Below, one piece after another: positions 1 to 12,683 of a stretch of DNA of 62,000 nt. This stretch comes from Cristatella mucedo. Its lineage: Eukaryota; Bryozoa; Phylactolaemata; Cristatellidae. The notes beneath the pieces are model-generated. The model saw only the letters and a program-made list of their open reading frames with translations. It searched no databases and had not been told where the DNA came from. Where the stretch lies: NCBI GenBank assembly GCA_009760855.2, contig WPIO01000067.1, positions 1,937,501-1,999,500 on the forward strand. Reading direction: 5' to 3'. Both the position numbers and the translations under genes were made by a program. Each line of letters opens with the position of its first letter. Position 1 is the stretch's first letter.

Positions 1-142
1 CGGCTGCTGCAGCCGGAGCGAGTCGACATACGCAAAGGTGCAGTCTTTCTTGTAGAAGCTTCAGATACAGATATTTCGGGCAGCTAATTCAGGGCCATAT
101 CTCAAATAGTTAGTACATCTTGAAGGTCATTCCTGCACTCAC

Positions 143-170
143 CTGTCGAACTGGAAGACGACTTGGGTGC
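143..170 (-). CDS. Possible 28-nt Ser-rich exon
   Basis: The donor TTCGACAG|GTGAGTGC is strong. In phase 0 it reads APKSSSSST. The proposed acceptor (ACCGATTTGAG) has a rare G at -3. If real, the gene continues off the left edge in phase 1. Confidence 0.3.
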
Positions 171-184
171 CTCAAATCGGTATA

Positions 185-336
185 GAAATGGCCAATCATG
201 TTATTCTTGTTGTTTATTGAGTGTGCTACCACTAACCATTCAATCGTGCTTCCTTTGCAGCAAATGTAAAGTGCCAAGAAAGAGATTGATATGAGGGTGC
301 TATATCAAATGTATTATTATTATTATTATCATCGTG
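185..336 (+). mobile_element. CR1/L2 LINE 3' tail
   Basis: UTR end (CCACTAACCATTCAATCGTG), then AAGTGCC ... AGAGATTGA ... GAGGGTGCT and ATTATTATTATTATTATC. Coding sequence is absent. The inner stem is decayed (TGATATGAGG instead of TGAGTTCTCTGAGG). Confidence 0.75.
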
Positions 337-1585
337 GTGCCTGATCTGAGTAATTCGCCGGAAGAGCTAGCAGGATCGATCTTTGACAATCGGCCATTAC
401 GCTCAATTTTCACTCGAGTAGATAGGAAGCAGTGGCCAGTCTTCATGCAGCAGCATTCACAACTAATCTAAGGATGCCTAAGCCAATCAAGATGCTTGCT
501 CGGAGCAGGTGCCGAAAGAACTAGCAGGGCACGTCTTTGTCAATCCAAACATGTGCTCCAGTTTTCGAAGCAGTGGCAGTGAAAGAATAATGGAGCAGCA
601 GAGAGAAGATAGAAGCAGTGGCCAGTCTTCAGGCATCAGCTTTCACGACTAATTTAAAGACGCCTAGCCAGCGTCACAACTAGTCTGAAGACGTCTAACC
701 TCAAGGTCTATCGTCAAGGTCAATCTAAGCCTTGGGTCAACCTTGACCTAAGCCTTGGGTCGGCTGCAGGCTAGCGACGAAAGAGGAGCAGTCTCGACAA
801 AAGCAATGCAAGCAAACAGAACGAAGCCTAGTAGGCACACTAAAAACGGAAAAGGTTCACGAAAGACTTAATTCTTATTGCGACTTGTTTTGCTTCACGT
901 TTATAAAAAGCTCAGTGTACTCGTTTACAGGCTTGCTAATCCAGATGGCAGTCGTCGCAACGATTTCAGGTTAATAACTAACCATTACTTCATTTTCCAC
1001 AAAGGGTCACCTTTGAAGTGCTCTACTTAGCGCACTGGAACAAAAACTGCTGATTCTGGGTTGACGAGCATCGTTTGATCAGCTCAGCAGCAAGCACTTC
1101 TATAGCCCCAGCCGAGTGAGCACTGTCGTTATATCAAGTGAAGGTCGCTCTGGTAGACTCACTTACACGATTCACGTTGGTGCACAACCTTTTTTGGCCA
1201 CTTGGTATCGCCTGACCGCGGGCATTGACCGAGGTGCTCCCAGTTCACGAGTAAGGTCATAGGTTCAGTTACGAAACAGGCAATTCTTTATTGACCATTG
1301 CATGTGTGAATAACATTGGTTAAGGCTCTCCTCCTGCCACTATATATACAGATGAGACGGCTGAAACGACTGACCGCTGCTTTACTGTAGTGACAGCCAC
1401 TATCTCAGCACAGTATACAGCACAGTATACAGCAGGGCGTGTGGAAGAATAAGCGCAAGGAAGCACTCACTCGTCTCATCGCCCTAGTTTTGACCCGGTA
1501 ATAAATCCGTTCGTAGAGGGTCACATCGCACTGCATGCAGCATTGCAAATGCCTGGAAACTGAGCTGAGCCCCACACAGCCTCAC

Positions 1586-1600
1586 GGTTGCCGGCCAAGA
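1586..1600 (-). CDS. Possible 15-nt micro-exon
   Basis: Acceptor TTTAATGAGCCAGCTTGCAG and donor GCAACC|GTGAGGC; phase 0-0 reads SWPAT. It would fit after exon 18, but a 15-nt segment with these signals may occur by chance. Confidence 0.2.
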
Positions 1601-2974
1601 CTGCAAGCTGGCTCATTAAAAGAGCCGGCCACAGTATGGCAAGCAGCTGTAATACAAGCAGCTTCATCAATGATTAGTGTCATGCCACAGATAATCATTA
1701 AATAGCCACAGACGATACGTCGACAAGCTAACAATATCGTATATAAACTTACTGCGGCTAACCAAACCATGACCGATGCCACCACCATGAGTAACTCATC
1801 TGTTGAACAGAGGTGCTCGAAGCAACTACAATGATGGTCTGAGCAGCAAGGCGAGAGGGGTTGCAGCACACACACACACACACCCAGCCCAACGGTGGCA
1901 AAACTGCCTCAAAAGCTTGGGACAGTTGCTAAAAAATAAATTATACTGCATTTTCTGCAGCAAAACGTTTTTGCATTCCGTAGGCACTAGGCTGAGCAAG
2001 TTGAGATGGCTGGTTAGCTTAGTTGGACAGTACTAAAATACGAGCATCCATTTAAAAAGAGACACAACATTTGATGGTGAATATCAGCCCACTGAATCAT
2101 AAAACATGTCGATCTTCAGAAATTGTGGTATGAGAGCTATAAATCCAATCTTATTCAGCTTGCTGAATTCAGTGTCCTGTAAAAAGTAAGATGGGATTAG
2201 TAAAAATAATGTGAGCTCCAGCCTGCCTATCCAACCCAAATCAGGTCGTGAAAACTCATTCGGTCAGACGTCAAGAGGCAGCCAAAATAGGCATAGACAC
2301 CGTTTGAATTACTGTCTGCATGGATAGTGTAGGTTTTCATTTTAACAGCAATAACAAGCTGATCCTATGAACAGTTTTAAAGAGATTGAATACTTTAGAC
2401 TCCAGGGTCGACTTAAGGGAACACAAGTTGACAAGCAATTAGAGGAAAAATCCACAAAAAAGAAACTGAAAATGCTCAGCTAAAAACCCGGAATCCTATC
2501 AACTTTCGACTGACATCTGCTGGCTCACTTTCCTTTACTTGAGCTAGCAGTGGTGCAATTTCCAGGCGGCACACCGGATACTCCACAAACTTTCGAAGAT
2601 CAAGCGGGGTTTATCAGGACTAAGAAAGCACGATACCAAATCAGCCTCGAACAAAGCCTTTCCACACAACAGACTAGGAGTCGGGTAGACCAGCATGGTA
2701 CGACTAACGAAACCCTTGCAGCAGCGTCGGTCGAGCAGTGTCGGTCGAGCAGTGTCGATCGAGCATTCAGCAGCACACACAAGCAAATGTAACAGGGCCG
2801 TTTGTACACCCAGGCATCGTAAGTGCCAAATGGCAATCGAGCAGCCACAGTTGTTGGCAGTGATTGCGAAAGAACTGCAGTGCAACACTATTGCACAGCT
2901 TCTAGAGCTCTCAGTCGGCACCAGATACGTGAGGCAGCAGCAGCAGCACGCTGGTCAGGTGCACGAAGCACATC

Positions 2975-3050
2975 GCGACCTAAATGTAAAGCGCCAAGAA
3001 AGAGAATGAGTTCTCTGAGGGCGCTTTATCAAGTGCATTATTATTATTAT
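2975..3050 (+). mobile_element. CR1/L2 LINE 3' tail (minimal)
   Basis: Only the last 75 bp: AAAGCGCCAAGAAAGAGAATGAGTTCTCTGAGGGCGCTTT and (ATT)n, written here in parts: stem GCGCC/GGGCGC with loop region AGAGA/TCTCT. Confidence 0.75.
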
Positions 3051-4982
3051 TATAATCTAGGCTCACGGTGCTGGATGCCGGCATGGCGGCAGCACTATGG
3101 CTGACACCATGCATCCTGAGCCAAGGATCACTGCCACACTCAATATACTAATTAGTCAAAGTTCATCAGCAGGCTGCTTGCCAGCTGACGTCAATGAACC
3201 GGTGGCCTTTTAAAAAGGCAAACAAATTACTGGCTTGTCACGAAACTCACAAGCTTCAACTGGGAGGCCATTCGTGCGAAGGCTGTCGCGAACGCGTCAT
3301 CTTTCTCTTTGTCGCAGATGACGCTCACGATCTCCTCCAAGGCGACGATCGACACGTGACTGCTGGCACTTCGATCCACTTCGCTGTCGAACAGCTCCTG
3401 GATGCAGAGCATGCAAAACTGCGGCTGGCTGCTGCCAGAACGCTTCAGGCGAGCTGCAGCTTCACAAATTAGAAACGGCAGGAAAGAGCATGCCGGCGGT
3501 CGACCCACTGCCCTAAGTAGCTGAGCCACACTCTTCCGAGCACTGTCTACGCAGGGGCACCACATACTGGCTGCCACCACTGCCGATGCTGTGGATGCAG
3601 CTCTTCGTGGCCGGTGGAAAGCGAATTGCGATGCAGTCGCATTGCGAGGGCTGCTCCGGACGTCACGCTGGTGCCCCTATGTGCGCTTTCCCTGTAGACA
3701 CCCGGCGAGGCCAACGACGAGATGGACAGTGGGCGACCAGTGAGGCAGGAGTCGGTGGAAGTGAAAACTAGTGCCCGGAACGCCTCAACTTTCGAGACGC
3801 CGAACTGACTGGCGGTGCATAAAGGACGAAGAGGAGGGGCACCGTGACCGAAGCAGGGCAGAGCACGACTTAAGGATGCATACACTGACGAATGTTTTGC
3901 ATATGCTCGATCGTATGCAAGACCCAAGTGATGAGGCACAGTTCTCACACGCTCTGAAAAGAAATCAGGAACTGCCTGCCGTGATACCAAACTCTACGGG
4001 CAAGCTTCGGAGAAGAACTAGAAGCAGCCTGTGCTGGTGAATCCGCCGCTTAGTTCAGGCCGTACTAGCTAGATCTGCCTCGGCATGAGCGACTGCGGCA
4101 GGGAACGCAATAGTTTGCTAATCGTTGCTGCTTAAAGCATGCAATGACCAGCCGCAGCCCAGGGGGCCGTTTTGTTAAAATGCTCGAAAGGTGAGCGAAA
4201 ATGAGCAGCTGCTCGGCCACCAGCTACCAAGGCCAATCGACAGGCAGTCGCAGGGTTCACCCCTATCCACTGGCTGCTCTAGTCTGACAGCTGAGCTCAG
4301 GGTCTGAGAAATCTATTTTGGCCTTCCCGTAATAAATGCTAGCACTAACTGTGCAATCCCCGAGGATGCACCTTCAAAGCTGAGCTACGAGTCCCACATG
4401 CAATCCCCGAGACAGTATCCACCAGACTGCACCACAGCTAGTTTGAAAAGCACAGCTGAGACGATTACACAACCGAAATCGATTTAGTCGGCGATCACAA
4501 AAGCCGTGCTGCGATCAAGCCAGCAACTGTCCAGGAGGGAGTCAGACGAGTTCCGGTCGTGGCCCAATGCAGTCTGGCTGCCTGGTACATCGGTAGCTCG
4601 AGAACCCCAAAATCATGCTCAGCACCAACTCGGCTGTCGTATTTTCTCCGAGCCGAGTGCACCTGCTAGCCCCCCCCCCCCCAATCAGTGGGTAAAGCAA
4701 GCAGTTGCCGGTCGAGTGGGTGGTCCTGACACATTGAGCTGCTTTGTCTGAAAATGGGACACGCCCAGCCAGGAACCAGAGTGTCACCGGGTCAACACTA
4801 ATCAGAGCAGGAGTGCAGCATAACGTCAGCTCTATGCAGGGCAGCTGCAGCAGTTGCATCCGAGTGAGCAGGCTGCCTGCACACTGACTGCCGAAACAGA
4901 AAAGAAAAACTGTTTTTTTGCCAATTGTTTTCTGTATATTTAAGTAAAGTTGAATCGATGACTGAGCAAAAGAGCTTATGTG

Positions 4983-5052
4983 GCCATCGTAGCTCTTGCA
5001 TCAGGCAATACAGGATCGCCTGCTGAGCGTTACTTGAACCAAGACCTGGATG
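4983..5052 (-). mobile_element. SINE-A remnant
   Basis: CAGGCAATACAGGATCGCCT GCTGAGCG ... CTTGAACCAAGACCTGG matches the central part of SINE-A, diverged. Confidence 0.4.
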
Positions 5053-5263
5053 ATGAAGTGCCAGCGTCTCCATGTCAGAGGCAGTCCAGCCCTCTTATGC
5101 AGCCCGAAAGCAGCTTAGGCTTTCAGTGCACACAAGAAAGCTCTCCAGGAAAACACCCACACTGTCATTATGGCTTAGTGGAGTTTAAGGTAATGCAGGA
5201 GACGTGTGCAATATAGTCCGACTAAAAGTATGACCACACTGCCAGCATAGATTTTTCCAACAG

Positions 5264-5303
5264 TTTGTGTGTTTGTGTATGTGTGTTGTGTGTGTGTGCG
5301 CGC

Positions 5304-5365
<62 letters not shown>

Positions 5366-5370
5366 GTGTT
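5264..5370. repeat. (TG)n microsatellite, with CG interruption
   Basis: Mostly TG, with a CGCGCGCG block near 5,300; potential Z-DNA. Confidence 0.95.
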
Positions 5371-6310
5371 CAAAACTAGAGGCAATGACGCCCTGTAAAT
5401 GCATAAATAATAAACCACAACTACTTCTGATGAAAAAATCGAAGCTAACAAAAATACACGACAAAGAAACAAATCAACAAAAATAGTGCTCTTTTGCCCT
5501 AAGAACGACCTCATTATTAAGAACTACACACCAATGAAGAAATAGGGGTCATCAAGATCTGCGGTTGCAAAGTGGCTGCTAACATACATGCAGACACGGG
5601 ACCGACTGGCTGGGTTTGAGGTCGGTATCCTTTCACCGCAACGGCAAGCATTACACTAAAGCTATCCTCCTATGTACAAGCTCCAGACAATATAATGTTT
5701 CACAAACCGTAAATGTTCCATTATTATTCTTAAAATTCCTCTTGCAGCTAATTTTTCTAGTAAACGAGCTTGAGAGCATTCTCTTGTGATAAACTCACAT
5801 TTTCGGGGTTTTTGCATCTGCAATGCATGAGATTCCTCGAAGCAAAAGAAGTGAAACTTGGGGTAATATTTTCCGATTGCTAGGGAATTCAGAAGACCAC
5901 GAAATCCTAGTAATTGGCAAGACTACATGTCTCCTGCCTCCTCTAATTAGTGCACTAGTGCTCATCGGTTTGGTAATCACTGATCTAGAAGATCCCGGCT
6001 TCCTGGATGGCATTTCATTTTGGACATTTGGTGTTTGCAAAAAATAGAATTATATTCATATTATTTTTCTTTGTGAAGTCAGATTGTTGGGTCCCTTTGG
6101 TTATATCATCAGATTTGACACAGAGTAATTATTCCAGTTTATGAGACCACTCTGCTGCTACTCTTTCGAAAGCACACAGAAAACATCTGTTCTAAGAGGG
6201 TATCAACAGTTCAAGGATGGAGCATAGCAAATATAGACAATTGGCAAACTAAATGAGCTGGAGTGCCACAGGCTACGGTTATCGAGAAATACAGGTAGAG
6301 CCCTGTACAT

Positions 6311-6416
<106 letters not shown>

Positions 6417-6738
6417 CTATCTCACGGCCTTTGGCTGGTGGGTATTTAATTTTTATTTCACTGCTTCATTTGCAACCATCTGCAAAACGCAACAGAAGTA
6501 TTTGTCCATTAGCAGGCGCTGAGTACCAGAGCAGCGGGCTGAGAAGAGGGGGGGGGTGAAGAACAATATCTACCTGCACAAGGCAATGTCGAACAGTGCT
6601 GTGTGCATGTCTAGTCGCCGACTACAGAAGATGCAACAGTTATGGCTCGGCGCCCAATTGCGATTAAAAGCCAGTGGTGGGGGATTCCGCTAGAGCATGT
6701 CAGTTGTCATTGAAAGCCTCCCTCTCCTACACTGCCTC

Positions 6739-6741
<3 letters not shown>

Positions 6742-6775
<34 letters not shown>
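6742..6775. repeat. (TC)n microsatellite
   Basis: TCTCTC run followed by GCTCAGGAGGGGG. Confidence 0.9.
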
Positions 6776-6776
<1 letters not shown>

Positions 6777-6903
6777 CAGGAGGGGGCAAAAAGCTGCTTG
6801 TTCTAGCATTTGTAAGCAAAGTATGATCAGACGCTGAAGCATCATTATTTAATGATCCTCCAAATAAAGAAAACAGCATGCAGTGGTCCTGCACCTCACT
6901 CAC

Positions 6904-6924
6904 CAAGAGTAAATTGGCAATGAA
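6904..6924 (-). CDS. Exon 18, 21-nt micro-exon (tentative)
   Basis: Acceptor ATAATTTGTGTATAG and donor CTCTTG|GTGAGTGAGG flank FIANLLL in phase 0 in and out, matching exon 17. The intervening intron is only 130 nt, far shorter than the others. Plausible, but short enough to be chance. Confidence 0.4.
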
Positions 6925-7054
6925 CTATACACAAATTATAAGCCGGCTTTAGACTGGATGGACCAAAAGAAGCTACAAAGAAGTTGCAAAGAAGCTACGA
7001 GGCAGCCAAACATCGTAAGCATACAGAGCAGCTGCTCTAGTGGTGCAAACTTAC

Positions 7055-7124
7055 CACACTTCGCATGATAGTTTCTTTGGCAACAGAAAAGTCCAGAGTC
7101 TTGTAGGTCTCAGCAAGAGCAGCA
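7055..7124 (-). CDS. Exon 17, 70 nt: helical tail
   Basis: The donor GAAGTGTG|GTAAGTTTGC is strong. The acceptor TTAATATTGAAG is atypical (A at -3) but gives phase 2 in, turning the split codon into Gly and reading AALAETYKTLDFSVAKETIM then RSV. A TGA lies just upstream in this frame, so the exon must start about here. Phase 0 out. Confidence 0.65.
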
Positions 7125-7418
7125 CTTCAATATTAATAAAAATACAGCACACGGTCACTGGAAACAGCATTTGCGTGTGCCACTCAGCAAAGATGGGACA
7201 CATCACGGCATCACATGCCATGGTGGCATGGTAGGCTCTGGAGGGAGGCGTTGCAGATTCAACAACCGAGGACTACGGGACATGAGCTCTTTTCATTCAA
7301 GCACTATGACATCCCTTAGTGGCATTAAACCCCTTCACAAGCCGAGCCTGACTAGTCAGCTGCATTTTTATCGTTGGGCTAAAACTCTGGCTGCATTTAC
7401 AATGTTATCATTCTTCCC

Positions 7419-7537
<119 letters not shown>

Positions 7538-7934
7538 TGGCATCAAAGATTACTCCTGATTATGCCGAAATCATCAACATATTGCATATACCGACCATGG
7601 CTAAACACTCACGTGTGAATTCAGCTCATAGGAAAAATGCACTGAGAGTAGGAAGACACAAGACTAAGAGTCCTGCTAACTTCTCCTAAGATAAATTGGT
7701 CCCTCCTGAGAGTAGTCAACACAAACCCGTGATCACGGCAGAACCAATATATTTAGGGTGGAATATAGAACCTGGAATAAAACTATGGAGAAGCTGCAGA
7801 TGATGAGATCAACTACAGTCTGCACAAACGGTTCAAGGACAGTATCGTGAGCCAGGGAGTTGGGTTGCCCTCTAGCCAAGAACAGAGTGTGGCAGAAAAT
7901 CCGAGTTCTCCTCTTTCATCCAAAACAAACTTTT

Positions 7935-8025
7935 GCCTTTTCCCAGCAAATGTAATGTGCCTAGAAGGAGATTGAGTTCTCTGAGGGTGCTATATCGAAT
8001 GTATTATGTTATTATTATTATTAAC
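7935..8025 (+). mobile_element. CR1/L2 LINE 3' tail
   Basis: CAGCAAATGTAATGTGCC, GAGATTGAGTTCTCTGAGG and (ATT)n end at 8,022. No coding part remains. Confidence 0.75.
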
Positions 8026-8580
8026 AAACCCGCCGAGCACCTCATTCAGTCTTACGTCACACTGGTCTGGAACCCAAGATCCCAATGAAAGCAGCTCGCA
8101 GAGTTGCATACCCCAATTTCTGAGCGACCAAAATTGGTGGCCCAGACACTCGTCGCAATCACGCCTGCCGGCACCTCTGTGCCAGCTACAGCCAGCCTGT
8201 CGTCTGCATGCTTACGACATAGGCAGGCCAACAGAGAGTTTGCCTCATCCATTCATTCTCTCTTTTTTTTCGCAGTGAACTCGCATGCCTGGCCGTCAGT
8301 GGAGAACTTGCTGGCAATAGTCACTTCCACGCAGACCTCGTTGCCCTGCCACTTGCAACCAGCTTTACTCACGTGCAAAGGAGCAGCCTCCCCCGGGTGG
8401 CAACTATGTACACACACACACTTACACACAACCAATCATCGACCAAATGGGAGCTCAGAGGAATCGATTAGTGCAGTCTGCTCAGCAGCAATCTCGAGAG
8501 CAATGCCGTAGCCACTGGCTACAGTGCTTGCAGTAGACATGCACGCATAGCAGAGCACACACACAGATGACAGCACCTAC

Positions 8581-8615
8581 CCATGCGACCTCATTTCGTC
8601 ACAAAGACAAGTCAG
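8581..8615 (-). CDS. Exon 16, 35 nt
   Basis: Acceptor GAGTTCATTCAG and donor CGCATGG|GTAGGTGC. In phase 0 it reads LTCLCDEMRSH plus GG. It follows exon 15 in frame as EKFVKLLTCLCDEMRSH, extending the helix after the EF-hand loop. Reading past the GTAGGT donor hits TAG, which fixes the exon end. Confidence 0.7.
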
Positions 8616-8914
8616 CTGAATGAACTCTTGCACACCGAAGAACGTGCTAGCACTGGTTATGTCGTACACCTTAAAAAAGAAACACCAGAGCTAATATTCA
8701 ATGGGTCGTTTGGAGGGAGCTTCCTGTTGCTGCTCCATTTTGTCTCACCAACTGTTCGTGTTGAAGTTATGAACTCAACAATATGTGATCGATGGCAGCA
8801 CACAAAGAGAACATTTATTGGGGGAGTCTTGACAGCCCATGCTGCTCTCACAAATAAGCATGACTTCTAATTGGCTAGGCTCAGCCACTACCAGCTAACA
8901 AAGGACAACCGTGA

Positions 8915-9045
8915 CAGCAGCAGCAGCACCGGCAGCAGCAGCATCGGCAGCATCGGCAGCAGCAGCATCGGCAGCAGCAGCATCGGCAGCAGCAGCATCG
9001 GCAGCATCAGAAGTATCAGCAGCAGTTTCAGCAGCAGCAGCTGAA
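8915..9045. repeat. 15-bp tandem repeat (CAGCAGCAGCATCGG)
   Basis: Imperfect units, a few shortened to CAGCATCGG, flanked by CAGCAG. The minus-strand frame LLLPM repeats is a by-product, not a gene. Confidence 0.85.
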
Positions 9046-10035
9046 GCTCTGGACATGCTGCCAGCCTAACCCTCATAATTAGGACACTTTACTTTATCAA
9101 AGGTAGCCAATCATAACGGGGCTTAAGAGACTTGTCCAGCAGAAAGTCTCTTGGCACTGCCTTCGAGGTCAGACGGTCATTTATTTTGGCAAGCAAGGAC
9201 ATATGCATTCGGAGCCCACCGGGTAGTAACAACCTCAGGTAAAATAACCTACAGCTGATCGCCAGTCGACCAGAATAGCATCGCTCCATTCACTTGTAAG
9301 TGCATGCAGAACCCGGGATCGGCAGCTCGGCTGCTTCTGCTGATTCGAAGCTGGCAGCAATCTTCTGCACCATCCCAACGACTGACACACGCAGCAGGGG
9401 CCTCTCATAGATACTCAGGCCAACAAAATCTGACGGCTGAAGGCATATGGACTGGAGGGGATAAAATGCTAGCTTGGTGCTCAGATCATTATGCAGCCAT
9501 TAGAAAAGCATGTCGACACGACCCACTTGCTGTTACAGACTACCCCAGACAACAGCTGCTGGCTTAACAATCAATCAGTGGTAAATGCCAGAAGAGAGAT
9601 AGTGCATCACGTGTCAACGAAGCTGCTTGGCTGGAGTTGTGAATTAACAATAAGGCAAATACAGCAAACCGAAAGAAGCATCCATGTGAACATCCGGCTG
9701 ATGCTAATCGAAATCCGGCTGCTGCTGCTGCACACCAGCAGGTTTGCTGGTGTGCAGGAAATAGGTAAGTGACTGTGAGGATACAGGCATGGCAAAAGGG
9801 GACCAACAAGTCTTGGCCCTTGGTCACTCTCACCCCCCCCCCGAACCCTACCCAAAGAGGTACATACACAGCTCGGAAGCCCCCAAATGGGCCTTCAGCC
9901 ATACTGTGATTGGCTGCCTTTGGATAAGCCAAAGTCCCCAGTGGGAGGAGATGCATGCCTGAGAAGAAAACCCTATCTTTGCAGCCAAATTCTAAAGGAC
10001 ACACAGACGATGCTCCGCCAGGATCAGCAACAAAA

Positions 10036-10039
10036 CATA

Positions 10040-10091
<52 letters not shown>
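10036..10091. repeat. (TC)n microsatellite
   Basis: About 26 units, 93 bp below the exon 15 donor. Confidence 0.95.
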
Positions 10092-10092
<1 letters not shown>

Positions 10093-10183
10093 TTTAACTC
10101 CATCTATCAAGCACTAACTCTTCTAGCTTCTCCCCCTCTCCTGTCTCTGTCTATCCGCCAGGGCAGCAAACCATAGAGCATAC

Positions 10184-10339
10184 CAGCTTCACAAACTTCT
10201 CTTGCTGGGCTGACAAGCCCATGGCGACATGGGGCCGGACCTGGGGATAGGTCAAGTGTCCATCGGCGTCGGAGTCGAGCCTCATGAACACCTTTGTCAA
10301 CTCGGCATGATCGACACCATACTGTGATAGGTCTGCACC
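10184..10339 (-). CDS. Exon 15, 156 nt: EF-hand-like calcium-binding motif
   Basis: Acceptor GTGATTGTTGCAG and donor GTGAAGCTG|GTATGC. The segment is a symmetrical phase 0-0 exon of 52 residues. It contains helix E (DHAELTKVFMRL), a canonical-looking 12-residue loop DSDADGHLTYPQ (Asp at 1, 3 and 5, Gly at 6, Leu at 8), and helix F leading into GLSAQQEKFVKL. Position 12 of the loop is Gln instead of the usual Glu, which normally weakens Ca binding. No paired second EF-hand is visible in neighbouring exons. Confidence 0.8.
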
Positions 10340-12349
10340 CTGCAACAATCACCACAGGCGATAATAAACAAAAGGTATATTCGCATACAGCATGTTGGAC
10401 CTTTAAAATTACAACACTGTTAGCATGTCGGCTATTCAGGGCAAGCTAAGGTTAAGGGCAAGCCGAATTACCACATGCAAAAGCCATGCTGGTCAATGGG
10501 ATAGGGCGTATGCATTCCCGAAAGTGCCTCCAGGGTTGCTGGACAAGGTAAATAATACATTTGACCGAGTGCCTCTGAGAGCAGCTCAAAACACGGCACT
10601 GCACAAAAAATATAGCTATACATCATGCAGGCCATGGCCTGACCATGACCTCTCAGAGCAGGAGTAGTCCTATTGACACGTATGGAAGCACGTGAGGCAG
10701 ATTAAACCATAGTTAAAAATTAGGGTGATTTTTTTTATTTCCTTTGAGGATCTGTACAGTAGAAACTCTGCTCACTTGACAATAGACAAATTGACAGAAA
10801 TTAGGTTGTTTCTTGTGCGTTATACAGACACATTTTTGTCTGGAGGGCAATGACTTGGAAAACACTAATTAATACTAGCATACGTTAATACAAGCAAACA
10901 GCGATCGATAAAGCAGTCATATGCAGTACCGAAACATCCACCACGAAGAGGAAGTCCAGAAAGTCACGAATGATTATGTGAAACAAGCGGTTTCTAAAAA
11001 AACTATGCAGCCCTTAGGACTCCCTCCCTCCATAAGTGTTGGCAAAGAAGACAGTTATTACTATGAGAGGCTACATGGACTTGGGGGAAGTTGGTAACAT
11101 TACAGAGGATGAGGCATTTAGCATGCGAATATTTACCGAGTACCATCAATTGGGGCAGGTTGAACAAAGACCATGCATGGACCGTGAGACCAGTAAGACT
11201 ATGGAGCATGCCCAACCAACAGCTCAAGTGTCTGCAGCACTGCAGCAAACTCGTAAGTCGTATAAGCATCAGCAGGGTCGCTTTCTAGCTCCACATGCTC
11301 CAGATTTCGATCCGATGTGATCAAATTCGGGTGAGAAGCCATGCTAAATCGCTGAGAACAGCATACTCCACCTCGAACATGCCAACAGAGCTGCTAGTAC
11401 TTGCACTATGGCAGACAGCTCAAAAGGGACAAGTTCGAGACAGCAAGGGCTGGTTAAGGCATGGGGAAAATCCTAACCTGCCACCTACAGTATTTCATGT
11501 GCTCACATTAGACAATGCGACAATGTTCTTGATCTTTTCCCAGTTTGTCACTGTTTTCTCTCAGCCTGTCTTGCCTGCCTGCCTGCCCGTTTATCTCTAT
11601 CTCTCCGTCTCTCACTCTCTCTCGGCCTGCACAAAGAGTCAACCCCCACCACTGAACGTTTTGCAGATCTTTGCTTACATGAGGTCATGGTGAGTACTGT
11701 CCCTATGGTAAACATAATAGCTGGACAGAGCTGGGAGCAAAGCAGGTCTGTCCCTTTGCCGAAAGAGCTACAGGAAGCAAGGACGTTACAGCTAGAATTC
11801 TAGACTTTGCACTAGTGCCTCTGCAATGGCCAAGGTGAACATGGGCATATAAACACAGCAGCAACATCAAGGCAGGCAGCAGGCCTGCTGGTGGAACAAT
11901 TATTCGTTAAACTATGCCAAGCATCCATCTGCTACAGCAAGAGCACGAGGCATAATACTTGGACTCTAGTGGCAGGTAGAGAAACAATCAAATGTCACCA
12001 CCCACCCACTGCACCACACATGCAACCACTGGAAGTGCAGGAGCTGCATCAGGCATCGGCGGTGCTAGAACTTCGAGATCAAAGCACCGACATTAGGCCG
12101 GAACCACGAACCACACACCAAAGCATGCCAGGAGAGGAGAGGGCACAACTTGGTTAGGAAAACAGGGACTCATGTGTGTGTCTGTCACGTGATGCCATTC
12201 CATTGCAAAACAATCTCTGCCGGCAGCTCTAAAAAGGATGGGTGCACGAAGCAGTTGCCAAATTGGAAACTTGTCTGCAGGCCAGCAAAAAGCGCCCCAA
12301 CACCGATGAGAGGAGCTGAAGCCGAAGCAGTGAAGTGAAGCAGTGAAGT

Positions 12350-12683
12350 GGGCAGCAAGCAAAGCCGTGGGCAGCAAGCGAAGCCGTGGGCAGCCAGCGA
12401 AGCCGTGGGCAGCAAGCGAAGCCGTGGGCAGCAAGCGAAGCCGGGGGCAGCAAGCGAAGCCGGGGGCAGCCAGCGAAGCCGGGGGCAGCCAGCGAAGCCG
12501 GGGGCAGCCAGCGAAGCCGGGGGCAGCCAGCGAAGCCGGGGGCAGCCAGCGAAGCCGGGGGCAGCCAGCGAAGCCGGGGGCAGCCAGCGAAGCCGGGGGC
12601 AGCAAGCGAAGCCGGGGGCAGCAAGCGAAGCCGGGGGCAGCAAGCGAAGCCGGGGGCAGCAAGCAAAGCCGGGGGCAGCAAGT
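12350..12683. repeat. 19-bp minisatellite, 17 full units
   Basis: Unit GGGCAGCMAGCGAAGCCGK. Units 1-4 end in T, 5-17 in G; units 3 and 7-13 carry CCAGCG, the others CAAGCG; units 1 and 17 carry CAAGCAAAG. All frames are open because 19 is not a multiple of 3 and the unit has no stop, so the long open frames here are not genes. It lies in the intron between exons 14 and 15. Confidence 0.95.
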
